A stretch of 64,000 nucleotides of DNA. Origin: Sphingomonas sp. CFBP 13720 (GTDB lineage Bacteria; Pseudomonadota; Alphaproteobacteria; Sphingomonadales; Sphingomonadaceae). The position numbers and the translations under genes were made by a program. The DNA lies in assembly GCF_014842075.1 (NCBI RefSeq), contig NZ_JACYVA010000001.1, forward strand, positions 580,278 to 644,277, read 5' to 3'. Under the pieces are notes generated by a model that saw only the letters and a list, made by a program, of their open reading frames with translations, was not told where the DNA came from and did not search any database. Shown piece by piece: positions 49,415-58,046 of this stretch; position 1 is the stretch's first letter, and every line of letters begins with the position of its first letter.

Positions 49415-50577
49415 GTGCAGGTGATCCGTACGATCGCTTCACGGGCCTGCCGCACCACGGCGGCGCGGCCGATCGCGGCGGTGTCGCGCGCCATCTGCGG
49501 CTCTATGCCGAACGCATCGAGGAAACTGAGAATCATCGTACCCTTGATGCCGAAATTGATGTTTTCCGCGCTTCCGCCCGACCGCCGGATGTGATCGAGG
49601 TTGAGCGACGAACAGACCAGACCGATCAGATGGCCGCTCATGTCGAGGATCGGCCCCCCGCTGTTACCACTCGCGATCGGTGCGGTGAACTGGAACAGGC
49701 TGCTGTCGTTGCCGATGCCGCACAGCGCCGCGATGTTGCCCGCGCTCGCCTGCGGACCGGTGCCGAGCAGTCCTTGCAGCGGAAAGCCCAGCGCGACGAC
49801 ATCCTCCCCCAGATGCAGTCCGATCTCGCCGCGAAACTGCGCGATGCCGGGCAACGGCGTGTCGATGCGCAGCAGCGCAAGATCGTTGCGCGCGTCCGCA
49901 AAAACGGTTTCCGCCGACAGCGACCGACCGCCGCCGGCCTGAATCTGCACCGATTGCGCACCGTCCACGACATGCGCGTTGGTCAGGATGTGGTTGCGTT
50001 CGATCGCGACGCCGCTGCCGCTGGATGCGCCGCTACGTGACGGACGGTCGCCGCCGTGATCGGTCCGGTCGTCGCGGCCGGGTTCCAGTCGCGGGTTCAG
50101 CCGTTCCGCCCATGCGCGATCGATGCCGTGCGCCGCCGCGATCGCGACCAGCCCGATCGCGAACCCCTGCCCGTTGGCCGCGATCCGCCACGCGCCCTGA
50201 TGCCGATAGCATTCGATCAGGATCACCGCCGCGTCGGCCCTATCCGCCAGATCGACCGAGAAGCGCAGAGCGCCGGTTTCGATCGTCACGCGCCGCCCGA
50301 TCGGTCGACCGCCACGATCGAACGCGACCAGCAGCAGCCGTTCGACCACCGCCGGCATATCCGCCGTATCAATCCGCAATCGTCCCGCATCCTCGAACTG
50401 CGCAGCCGGACGCAATTCGCGGGTCATCGAATCAATCGGCGGAAACGACGGCGACGCCCGGCGATCCGCCTCCAGCGCGATCAGCGCGAGGGTCGGCGGA
50501 TCGCCCCCGCCGGCGGCGAGCACGAACAGCGCCGTGCCGGCGATGGGCGCACGTTCACCCGCGACGAGATCGCGCAT
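49408..50577 (-). CDS. TerD-domain / trypsin-like serine protease fusion
   Basis: A 389-residue two-domain protein. Residues about 10-155 look like a divergent TerD domain: GTALFVLAAGGG, ADMPAVVERLLLVAFDRGG, and the family end VILIECYRHQGAWRIAANGQ followed by GFAIGLVAIAAAHGID, but the acidic Ca2+-binding loops of TerD are missing. Residues about 180-350 are a chymotrypsin-fold protease of the HtrA type with complete triad: His202 (TNAHVVDG), Asp232 (NDLALLRID) and Ser306 (SGNSGGPI). No signal peptide, so it acts in the cytosol. No PDZ domain. Start ATG 50577 is the best choice; it is weakly supported by a ribosome site. It suggests a stress-linked proteolytic branch of the Ter system. Confidence 0.82.
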   Translation of the reverse strand: MRDLVAGERAPIAGTALFVLAAGGGDPPTLALIALEADRRASPSFPPIDSMTRELRPAAQFEDAGRLRIDTADMPAVVERLLLVAFDRGGRPIGRRVTIETGALRFSVDLADRADAAVILIECYRHQGAWRIAANGQGFAIGLVAIAAAHGIDRAWAERLNPRLEPGRDDRTDHGGDRPSRSGASSGSGVAIERNHILTNAHVVDGAQSVQIQAGGGRSLSAETVFADARNDLALLRIDTPLPGIAQFRGEIGLHLGEDVVALGFPLQGLLGTGPQASAGNIAALCGIGNDSSLFQFTAPIASGNSGGPILDMSGHLIGLVCSSLNLDHIRRSGGSAENINFGIKGTMILSFLDAFGIEPQMARDTAAIGRAAVVRQAREAIVRITCTC

Positions 50578-50596
50578 CGCGGGTGCTATCGTACGG

Positions 50597-51172
50597 TCAG
50601 ACGTTGACGCCGAGCGACCGCGCCAGCGGTCCCAGCCCGCCGGCAAAGCCCTGCCCGATCGCCTTGAACTTCCATTCGCCATTATGTCGATACAGGTCGC
50701 CGAAGATCATCGCCGTTTCGGTCGATGCGTCCTCCGACAGGTCGTACCGCGCGATCTCCGTCCCGCCATCGGCGTTGAGCACGCGGATATAGGCGTTCGA
50801 CACCATGCCGAAATTCTGCTTGCGCCCGTCCGCATCGTGGATCGTCACGGCGAAGCTCATCTTGGCGATGTCGGTCGGCACCTGATCGAGCGAAACCGCG
50901 ACCACTTCGTCGTCGCCGCTACCTTCGCCGGTCGTGTTGTCGCCCTGATGGACGACCGAGCCGCTGCCGCCTTCCTTGTTGTTATAGAAGACGAAGTCGG
51001 CGTCCGAGCGGACCTTGCCGCCTTCGTTCAGCAGAAAGACGCTGGCGTCGAGGTCGAAGCCGCTGCCGTCGGTGACGCGCGTGTCCCAGCCGAGACCGAC
51101 ACGTACGGCCTTGAGGCCCGGTGCCTCCTTGCTGAGGCTGACGTTGCCGCCCTTGGAAAGTGAAACTGCCAT
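50597..51172 (-). CDS. terD: TerD-family protein
   Basis: A 191-residue TerD protein. Complete family pattern: [40 protein letters not shown] (acidic Ca2+ loop), [36 protein letters not shown] (second acidic loop), [20 protein letters not shown] and the ending [24 protein letters not shown]. TerD proteins bind Ca2+ and associate with the inner membrane face in tellurite and phage-resistance complexes. It lies 22 bases after the next TerD gene and is clearly a paralogue of it. Confidence 0.95.
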   Translation of the reverse strand: MAVSLSKGGNVSLSKEAPGLKAVRVGLGWDTRVTDGSGFDLDASVFLLNEGGKVRSDADFVFYNNKEGGSGSVVHQGDNTTGEGSGDDEVVAVSLDQVPTDIAKMSFAVTIHDADGRKQNFGMVSNAYIRVLNADGGTEIARYDLSEDASTETAMIFGDLYRHNGEWKFKAIGQGFAGGLGPLARSLGVNV

Positions 51173-51194
51173 GATCCGTTCCTTCTCGATTGGT

Positions 51195-51773
51195 TCAGCC
51201 GATATTGACGCCGAAATTCTTCGCCAGCGGGGCCAGCCCGCCCTTGTACCCCTGCCCCACGGCACGGAATTTCCATTCGCCGTTGTGGCGATAGACTTCG
51301 CCGAAGATCATCGCGGTTTCGGTCGAAGCATCCTCGGCAAGGTCGTAACGCGACAGCTCGCGGCCCGTCTCGTCGTTGACGATGCGGATGAAGGCGTTGG
51401 AGACCATGCCGAAGCTCTGCCGCCGGGCCTCGCCCTCGTGGATCGTCACGGCCACCGCGATCTTCTGCACGTCGGCGGGAACGCGGGCAAGCTCCACCTT
51501 CAGCGCCTCGTCGTCGCCATCGCCCTCTCCGGTGCGGTTGTCGCCGGTGTGTTCGAGCGAGCCGTCGCTGGATTTAAGGTTGTTGTAGAAGATGAAATCG
51601 CTGTCGCCGCGCACCCGGTCCCCCGCCGCAAGCAGGAACGCGCTGGCGTCGAGGTCGAAGTCCGCGCCGTCGGTGGTACGGGTGTCCCAGCCCAGCCCGA
51701 TCAGGATCCGGGTCAGGTTGGGTTCTTCCTTGGAAAGGCTGACATTGCCACCCTTGGAAAGACTGACCGACAT
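51195..51773 (-). CDS. terE: TerD-family protein (TerE-like)
   Basis: A 192-residue TerD paralogue: [76 protein letters not shown] and [20 protein letters not shown] with the family end [20 protein letters not shown]. Both acidic Ca2+ sites are intact. In enterobacterial ter operons two such genes stand side by side as terD and terE; the symbol here follows that order and is not proven. Start ATG 51773. Followed by the second copy after 22 bases. Confidence 0.93.
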   Translation of the reverse strand: MSVSLSKGGNVSLSKEEPNLTRILIGLGWDTRTTDGADFDLDASAFLLAAGDRVRGDSDFIFYNNLKSSDGSLEHTGDNRTGEGDGDDEALKVELARVPADVQKIAVAVTIHEGEARRQSFGMVSNAFIRIVNDETGRELSRYDLAEDASTETAMIFGEVYRHNGEWKFRAVGQGYKGGLAPLAKNFGVNIG

Positions 51774-51876
51774 ATATTCTCTCCTGCTTACGAAAGATGG
51801 TGCCGTTGGCCGGTCGACGCGGGACGCGCCGCCATTGTCGGCAATCTGGTGACGGTTGTCCTGGCCCGGTTGCTGC

Positions 51877-53076
51877 TCAATCCTTGCGGCCGGCGACCCA
51901 TCGCAGGCCCCAGCCGAGTTGCTCGTCGAGCACCTGCTGATCGCGGACGTAATCGACGATGCGCGTCACTTTCAGCCGACCGGCGTCGTTTTCGATCAAT
52001 ACGATCCCGCACAGGCGGCGATCGTTGCGTCCTTCGGTCATACGCACCTCGATCGGTGGCTGATCGGGCATCGTGACCAGCACCACGCCATCGGTCTGCT
52101 GCCAGTTGGGCACGCCGTCATAGATGTTGGCGAATATCGCGATGCGCCGGATCGCCGACCATTGCGCACCATTGATCCGCATCGTTTCCCCCTGCGACAC
52201 GTCGCCGGTGCGGTCGTCGCCCGACAGCGCGATGAACGGCGCCTGCGCGAAGGCGCCGAACGCCCGGCCCAGCGCCTGCACGACGCCCTTGCGCCCGTCC
52301 GCCAGTTCGAACAGGCAGCCGAGGTCGAGATCGATCGCGGTGCCGCCGCCGAAGATACCCTTGCGTCCCCGCGACCAGTTGAGGTTGACCGTTATCTCGC
52401 CGAAGCTGTTGCCACGCTTTTCGAGACTGACCGTCTGGCCCGGCTTTTCCAGCGTCACCTTGCTCAGGCTGACCCTCGGCGGCGGTGTTGGCGGTGGCGG
52501 AGGAGCAGCCGGCGCCGGAGCCGGAGCCAAAGGGGCCGTCGGTGCATCCGCCGCGACGTCGATGCCGAACGATTGCGCGAGCGGGGCGAGGCCGCCGTTG
52601 AAACCCTGCCCCACCGCGCGGAACTTCCACTGGCCGTTGCGGCGGTACAATTCGCCGAACGTCATTGCCGCTTCGGTCGCGCCGCCCAGCGACGGCCGGA
52701 AGTGCAAATCGGGCGACCCGCCGCGCGGGGCGACGGTGATCCGCGCGCCGTCGAGCAGCGCCAGCGTCTGTCGCTTCGCCTGTGCTTCATGGATCGTCAC
52801 GCAGAACACGATCCGTTCGACATCGCCGGGCAGGCGCGGCAGATCGACCTCGAACATGCCCTTGCCGCTGCCCGACACGAAGCGGATGCCGCCGGACCCG
52901 CCCTCGGGCTGGTTATAGAACACCATGTCGGCGTCGCCGCGCACCTTGCCCGCCGCCGTCAGCAGATAGGCCGACGCATCCGCCTCCACATCGCGTCCCG
53001 TCGCCGTCCAATCGAAGGCGATCGTCAGCGTCTCGCCCGGCACAGGCGCATTTCCACCCTGTTGCAGATCGGTCAT
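51877..53076 (-). CDS. terA: TerA-like tandem TerD-domain protein
   Basis: A 399-residue protein with two TerD-like halves. The first (about 1-175) has [40 protein letters not shown] and [21 protein letters not shown] linker made almost only of Ala and Pro (about 177-200) follows. The second half (about 200-399) opens [40 protein letters not shown] and [19 protein letters not shown], then [20 protein letters not shown], and differs from plain TerD in the end part [18 protein letters not shown]. This order fits TerA. Start ATG 53076. It sits between the TerZ-like and TerE-like genes. Confidence 0.87.
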   Translation of the reverse strand: MTDLQQGGNAPVPGETLTIAFDWTATGRDVEADASAYLLTAAGKVRGDADMVFYNQPEGGSGGIRFVSGSGKGMFEVDLPRLPGDVERIVFCVTIHEAQAKRQTLALLDGARITVAPRGGSPDLHFRPSLGGATEAAMTFGELYRRNGQWKFRAVGQGFNGGLAPLAQSFGIDVAADAPTAPLAPAPAPAAPPPPPTPPPRVSLSKVTLEKPGQTVSLEKRGNSFGEITVNLNWSRGRKGIFGGGTAIDLDLGCLFELADGRKGVVQALGRAFGAFAQAPFIALSGDDRTGDVSQGETMRINGAQWSAIRRIAIFANIYDGVPNWQQTDGVVLVTMPDQPPIEVRMTEGRNDRRLCGIVLIENDAGRLKVTRIVDYVRDQQVLDEQLGWGLRWVAGRKD

Positions 53077-53093
53077 TTCAGGTTCCGTATCGT

Positions 53094-53678
53094 TCAGAGT
53101 GCGCCGAGGATCGCGCCCATCATTTCCTGAAACGTGCGTCCGGTGGTGCGATCGCCCAGCGCCTTCATCTCCCACCCGTCGCCGACGCGGACCAGCTTGG
53201 CCATCACCTGCCCGGTGTGCGGGCCGGACCCGGACAGGTCGTAGCGTGCCAGTTCCTTGCCGTTGGTCGAATCGACCAGCCGGCAATAGGCATTCTCGAT
53301 CCGGTCGAAACTGTCGCCGGTGAAGCTGTTGACGGTGAACACCAGCGTGCGGACGTTGGCCGGCAGTCGCGTGAGGTCGACGTTGATCGTCTCGTCGTCG
53401 CCATCACCCGCGCCGGTGCGGTTGTCGCCGCTGTGCACGATGCTGTTGTCGGCGCTGGCCAGCTTGCGGAACCAGACTTCCTCCAGTTGTCGGCGATCGG
53501 CATCGAACGTCAGGCACGACGCGTCCAGATCGACGTCGCCGCCACCACCGCCGCCGAACATCCCCAGCAGCCCCTTCGCCTTGCGCACGTCCCAGCCAAG
53601 GCCCATCGCCACGCGGGTCAACGAACCGCCGCCCGATTTTTCGAGCCGAACGGTCTGACCCTTCTGAAGACTGACCAA
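53094..53678 (-). CDS. TerD-family protein (TerZ/TerX-like)
   Basis: A 194-residue TerD paralogue with insertions: VSLQKGQTVRLEKSGGGSLT, MGLGWDVRKAKGLLGMFGGG followed by a Gly run and DVDLDASCLTFDAD, then SADNSIVHSGDNRTGAGDGD, FTVNSFTGDSFDRIENAYCR and NGKELARYDLSGSG. The end GDRTTGRTFQEMMGAILGAL differs from TerD and is like TerZ/TerX. The start is TTG 53678 with AGGAG nine bases upstream; no ATG lies near. A likely sigma-70-type promoter is 50 bases upstream, so this may be the first gene of the ter transcript. Confidence 0.87.
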   Translation of the reverse strand: MVSLQKGQTVRLEKSGGGSLTRVAMGLGWDVRKAKGLLGMFGGGGGGDVDLDASCLTFDADRRQLEEVWFRKLASADNSIVHSGDNRTGAGDGDDETINVDLTRLPANVRTLVFTVNSFTGDSFDRIENAYCRLVDSTNGKELARYDLSGSGPHTGQVMAKLVRVGDGWEMKALGDRTTGRTFQEMMGAILGAL

Positions 53679-53726
53679 GCGAATTACTCCTGTTACGAGC
53701 CGACGTTCGACGCACTATCGCCGGCG

Positions 53727-53754
53727 ATTATGACCGGCTGACGTAATCCCGCAA
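53727..53754 (-). promoter_or_regulatory. candidate promoter of the ter operon
   Basis: On the minus strand TTGCGG (53754-53749), 16-bp spacer, CATAAT (53732-53727), a fair match to the -35/-10 consensus, about 50 bases upstream of the TTG start. It lies in the 199-bp gap after the ATP-grasp gene, so the TerD genes can be expressed apart from it. Confidence 0.5.
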
Positions 53755-53877
53755 GGGGCGGGACAGGATCGGCGAAATTCGGAAGGACCGGGGACGACGT
53801 CGTGTCGCGACGCGATCCGTTCGCGTGAGGGGCTGGTCCTGCCGACGGTTCGGCCGCGCGGAGGTGGATCCCGAAGC

Positions 53878-54906
53878 CTATTCCCGCCCTGTGGCGGCCA
53901 ACCCGTTGCGATGGCGCGGCTCGGCATGGACCACCGCGACGATCTCCCGGTCGATCACCGCGTCGAACGGGCGAGCGTTACCGGTGATGACGTCGATCCA
54001 CGTGCCGAGGAACGGGATGCCGACAGCGTCGCAATAGGGCGATCCGCCCGCGGGGCGCGTGTTGATCTCCAGAATACGCCAGTTGCCGTCGCGATCCTGC
54101 TTGTACTGAACATTGATCGCGCCGTGGAGCAGATGCCGCGCGACGAGCGTGGCGGCGTGTGCGATCAGCGGATGGCGGGTCTCGATCCGCTGACGGGTGG
54201 CGTCGAGCTTGGTGCGGACACCGGCGACGATCACCGCGCCGCGATCTGCGACGATGTCGACCGATGCCTCCAGCCCCGGCAGATGCTCCATCACGAGGAG
54301 CGCGAACGCCTCGCCGCTTCGCTTTGCCGCGCGCAGGGCGGCGACATAGGCGGTGGGCGTGATCCGCCGCGCGTCGGGATCGGCGAGATGCGCGAGCGGG
54401 CCGTCGGCGTCGAGCGTCCAGTATCCCGCCCCATAGATTCCGCGCACCGGCTTCACGCACGCGGCGGCTCCCCCGGTGGCGAGTGCCTCCACCGCCGCTT
54501 CGAAGCCTGCGACGGTCGTGACCGGGATCGACGGACACAGATACGGATCGTCGACGAGCGATGCGGCGAACGCAGCCTTGTCGTCGAGCAGTTCGAGCGT
54601 GGCGGGATCGGCGGCAAGGTGCAACGCGATGCCCGCCGCAGCGAAACGGTCGGCGGCCTGCGCGATGCCCCGCCTGCCCCGCTGCGGCACGAGGGTCGTC
54701 ACGCCGCGCGCCATCGCGGTCGCCAGCGCCCAGTCGGTATAGTCCGCGGCACCCCGTGCCGGCTCGATCCAGAATTCGGGCGCAACGTCACGCACCGGTG
54801 CCGCCGGATCGATCGCACTGACGCACAGCGACGCATCCGGGCGCGCACGCCGCATGCCCGCAACGAGCGTACGCAGCGAGAACGACTGATTGAACCAGAT
54901 CTTCAC
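53878..54906 (-). CDS. ATP-grasp enzyme (Ter biosynthetic module)
   Basis: A 342-residue ATP-grasp ligase. Seen: the N-terminal pre-ATP-grasp part IWFNQSFSLRTLVAGMRRAR, DKAAFAASLVDDPYLCPSIP, the ATP-binding loop CVKPVRGIYGAGYWTLDAD, HLPGLEASVDIVADRGAVIV, and the Mg2+/ATP end NWRILEINTRPAGGSPYCDA. Such enzymes form amide or ester bonds with ATP. In Ter-linked operons an ATP-grasp enzyme is thought to attach an amino-acid-like group to the nucleoside-like metabolite. Start GTG 54906 follows AAGGGA; the longer frame upstream is not protein-like. 199 bases separate it from the TerD genes. Confidence 0.87.
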   Translation of the reverse strand: MKIWFNQSFSLRTLVAGMRRARPDASLCVSAIDPAAPVRDVAPEFWIEPARGAADYTDWALATAMARGVTTLVPQRGRRGIAQAADRFAAAGIALHLAADPATLELLDDKAAFAASLVDDPYLCPSIPVTTVAGFEAAVEALATGGAAACVKPVRGIYGAGYWTLDADGPLAHLADPDARRITPTAYVAALRAAKRSGEAFALLVMEHLPGLEASVDIVADRGAVIVAGVRTKLDATRQRIETRHPLIAHAATLVARHLLHGAINVQYKQDRDGNWRILEINTRPAGGSPYCDAVGIPFLGTWIDVITGNARPFDAVIDREIVAVVHAEPRHRNGLAATGRE

Positions 54907-55305
54907 GGCAGTTCCCTTATAGCCCGGCACGGAACGCCGTGACCGCCACGACACCGGCGGCGGTCGCCACCCGCATGGCACTATCCCGGCATGAAATCAC
55001 GTTCCGCAAAGCGCGCGGCTGGATGAGAAGGGGCAGTGGGACGGGGGGCCGCACCCGACGATGATGCGCGCACGACGTCTACGCCATGGCCATCGAACGC
55101 CGGACGGTGCCGGCTCAAGTTCCTGAGGCGCGCGACTTCAGGGGAAACGGGTGGCGATGGTTGCCATGCTTCGGGTCGGCGTAGCGGCGGCTGGCCGCTT
55201 GGGCGATGGCGTTTGAACATCGATGAGCAGCGCGCAACGATCCGGCTGCCATCCTTCCCGCAGCGATCGTCTTATGGGTATGACAGGTGTCGATATCGTC
55301 CACAC
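54907..55305. other. 399-bp gap without a credible gene
   Basis: No convincing frame or motif on either strand; the open frames are Arg/Gly-rich shadows. It holds the promoter of the ATP-grasp gene and the 3' flank of the acyl-CoA ligase. No terminator or repeat seen. Confidence 0.4.
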
Positions 55306-56955
55306 TCAACAGCCCGATACCATCGCGTCCCGCATCACGAACTTCTGGACCTTGCCGGTCACCGTCATCGGGAACGCGTCGACAAGGCGGATCTGTGCCG
55401 GGACCTTGTGATGGGCGATCCTGCCACGGCACCAGTCGCGGACTGCTTCCCCATCGATGTCGCCGCGCACGCGGATCCACGCGCAGACCTGTTCGCCGAA
55501 CCGAGCGTCGGGAATGCCGAACACGGCCGCGTCGACGATATCGGGATGCGTCAATAGAAACAACTCGACTTCGGCAGGATAGACGTTCTCCCCGCCGCGG
55601 ATGATCATGTCCTTGATCCGTCCCACGATCCGAAGGCGGCCGTCGCCGTCCATCGTCGCCAGGTCGCCCGAATGCATCCAGCCATCGCGGATCGCCGCCG
55701 CCGTCGCTTCCGGCTGGTTCCAGTAGCCCAGCATCACCCCCGGCCCGCGCGAGCAATATTCGCCGACCTGCCCCAGCGGGACGATGTCGCCGGAATCGTC
55801 GATCACCCGCCCCTCGAAATGTGGCAACATCTGCCCGACGGTCTCGGTGCGCGTCTCGATATCCGCCGTCGCCTGCGTCTGCGTGCTCAGCGGGCTGGTC
55901 TCGGTCATGCCATAGCCGATCGTGATATCGCGCAGGTGCATGTCATCGATCATCCGCCGCATCATCGGCGGCGGACATGGCGCGCCTGCCGCGATGCCGG
56001 TCCTGAGGCTAATCAGGTCGAACCGTGCGAAATCCGGGTGGTCGAGCATGCCGAGGAACATGGTCGGCACCCCGTGCAACGCGGTGCACCGCTCCCGTTC
56101 GACGGCGGCAAGTACCATCGCGGGGTCGAACGCCGCGCCCGGGAAGACCATGGTCGCGCGCGTGACGAGGCAGACCAGCACGCCCAGCACCATGCCGAAA
56201 CAATGATAGAGCGGCACCGGGATGCACAGCGAGTCGCGTTCGGTCAGCATCATGCCCGCCGCCGCACTGACGGCGTTGTGCAACAGGTTGCGATGGCTGA
56301 GCGTCGCTCCTTTGGGCGCGCCGGTGGTGCCGCTGGTGAACTGGATATTGATCGGCGCGTCCGCGTCGCACCGTTGCGGCGGAAGGACGGCGTTCGCGCC
56401 GGCTGCCACCATGGCATCGAAGCCGATCCGGGCGTCCGCCACGGTGCCGCCGATCTCGATGACATATCGCAGGTCGGGCAACGCCATGTCAAACAGCGGC
56501 GGCAGCGACGGTCCCGTCATTGCCGGCATCAGTTCGGCGAGCATCGCGATATAGTCGGTGGTCTTGAAGCGCGAGGCGGTGACCAGCACACGGATACCGG
56601 ACAGGCGCAGCGCATGCCCCAGTTCATGCGAGCGATAGGCGGGGTTGATCGATACCAGCACCAGCCCCAGCCGCGCCGTCGCCAGTTGAACCAGCACCCA
56701 TTCGACACAATTGGGCGCACAGATGCCGACGCGGTCGCCCGGCCGAAGCCCCAGCGTCAGCAGTCCTTTCGCAACCGCCTCTACCCGGTCGCGCAGTTCG
56801 CGCCAGCTCCACCGGACCTCCTGCCACGGGACGACGATCGCCGGACCGTCGGAAGCCTGTTCGGCCGCTGCGTCCAGCCGTGCCCCGATCGTTCCTTCGG
56901 GAATGGCAGGCGACAGCGGACCGGCTGCAAAGGACAGCCCCGTCATCGTCCGCAT
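55306..56955 (-). CDS. acyl-CoA synthetase (AMP-binding)
   Basis: A 549-residue adenylate-forming ligase that activates a carboxylic acid to its CoA thioester. Motifs: INIQFTSGTTGAPKGATLSH (P-loop), CIPVPLYHCFGMVLGVLV, GYGMTETSPLSTQTQ, MHSGDLATMDGDGRLRIVGR, KDMIIRGGENVYPAEVE and the C-terminal Lys in FPMTVTGKVQKFVMRD. The length and ...NPAYRSHELGHALR place it with medium/long-chain fatty acyl-CoA ligases. Start 56955; ATG 56946 is possible. It lies 143 bases behind two esterase genes and could take up the acids they release. Confidence 0.92.
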   Translation of the reverse strand: MRTMTGLSFAAGPLSPAIPEGTIGARLDAAAEQASDGPAIVVPWQEVRWSWRELRDRVEAVAKGLLTLGLRPGDRVGICAPNCVEWVLVQLATARLGLVLVSINPAYRSHELGHALRLSGIRVLVTASRFKTTDYIAMLAELMPAMTGPSLPPLFDMALPDLRYVIEIGGTVADARIGFDAMVAAGANAVLPPQRCDADAPINIQFTSGTTGAPKGATLSHRNLLHNAVSAAAGMMLTERDSLCIPVPLYHCFGMVLGVLVCLVTRATMVFPGAAFDPAMVLAAVERERCTALHGVPTMFLGMLDHPDFARFDLISLRTGIAAGAPCPPPMMRRMIDDMHLRDITIGYGMTETSPLSTQTQATADIETRTETVGQMLPHFEGRVIDDSGDIVPLGQVGEYCSRGPGVMLGYWNQPEATAAAIRDGWMHSGDLATMDGDGRLRIVGRIKDMIIRGGENVYPAEVELFLLTHPDIVDAAVFGIPDARFGEQVCAWIRVRGDIDGEAVRDWCRGRIAHHKVPAQIRLVDAFPMTVTGKVQKFVMRDAMVSGC

Positions 56956-57098
56956 TTCCGTCCAGCCGCACCGCGCACCCGCGCGACCGACGTTCCCGCG
57001 GCGACCTGCCGCAACGCTTGCCCCTGTGGCGATGCCCGAAATCGTGTCATCATCATATCCTGTGCAGGAACATCGACGGCCGGTCGCACGCTATGCCG

Positions 57099-58034
57099 TC
57101 ATCCGGCCATGGTCATCATCGCGCGCAACCGCGCGCTAACCTGCGCGGTCGCGGCGGCCGCGGCGGGCACGAGCGCGGACAGATGAACGAAGCCGTGCGT
57201 CATGTTGTCGAACTCCATCAGCTCGACCCGCACCCCTGCTTCCCGCAGGCGATCAGCATAGGCCACTGCCTCGTCCCGCAGCGGATCGACCGACTGAACG
57301 ACGATGAGCGCGGGCGGCACGTTCGCGACGCTGTCCGCCGCCAGCGGCGAGATGCGCGGATCGGACAGGTCCGAACCGCCCGCATAATCGTCGATATAGG
57401 TGCCCAGCTGATCCGCATTCAGCGTGGGATCGGCGTTCCGGCTCCGCGACGGGTAGGTCGCGCCTTCGCGCAGATCGACCGCCGGATACAACAGCGCCTG
57501 GACGTCGAAGGTCGCGCCTCCGGCATCGCGCATCGCCAGTGCGATCGCCGCCGCCAGATTGCCGCCCGCACTGTCGCCGGCGATCGCGGTGGGCAGCCCT
57601 TCCCCACCCAGTTCGGCGCGGTGCGCCAGCACCCAGCGGGCGGCGAGCAGGCTGTCGTCGAACCCGGCGGGAAACGGATTTTCCGGGGCCAGTCGATAGG
57701 TGCTGGTGACGACCACCATCGACAGTTCGTGACAGAACCGCCGCGCGGTATGATCCACCGATGGCAGGTCGCCCAGCGCCCAGCCGCCGCCATGCATGTA
57801 ATGGACGATGCCCACGGCCTCACCCACCGGACGATAGATGCGCAGCGGGACCGGTCCGCCCGCGCCGTCGATGGTCCGTTCCTCCATGCTCCCGATCGGG
57901 GACAGGCTTTCCGGGGGTGCGAGCATCGGGATGAAGGCGGCGGACATCTGGCGCAATGCCGGATAGTCCACCGGACCGGGCGGAGCGGTCGGGATCTGGT
58001 CCAGCAGGTGCTGCAATACGGGGTCGAGCGACAT
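57099..58034 (-). CDS. alpha/beta hydrolase, HSL-type esterase
   Basis: A 311-residue cytosolic esterase of the hormone-sensitive-lipase type. Oxyanion motif YMHGGGWALGDL (about 79-90), nucleophile elbow AIAGDSAGGNLAAAIALAMR (Ser in GDSAGG), acid in SVDPLRDEAVAYADRL and catalytic His in NMTHGFVHLS. It also has the STYRLAPENPFPAGFDD segment of the family. No signal peptide, so the substrate is hydrolysed inside the cell. Start ATG 58034. It follows the serine-hydrolase gene by 12 bases, in one operon with GH68 and the receptor. Confidence 0.93.
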   Translation of the reverse strand: MSLDPVLQHLLDQIPTAPPGPVDYPALRQMSAAFIPMLAPPESLSPIGSMEERTIDGAGGPVPLRIYRPVGEAVGIVHYMHGGGWALGDLPSVDHTARRFCHELSMVVVTSTYRLAPENPFPAGFDDSLLAARWVLAHRAELGGEGLPTAIAGDSAGGNLAAAIALAMRDAGGATFDVQALLYPAVDLREGATYPSRSRNADPTLNADQLGTYIDDYAGGSDLSDPRISPLAADSVANVPPALIVVQSVDPLRDEAVAYADRLREAGVRVELMEFDNMTHGFVHLSALVPAAAAATAQVSARLRAMMTMAG

Positions 58035-58046
58035 GATCGGGGCCTT

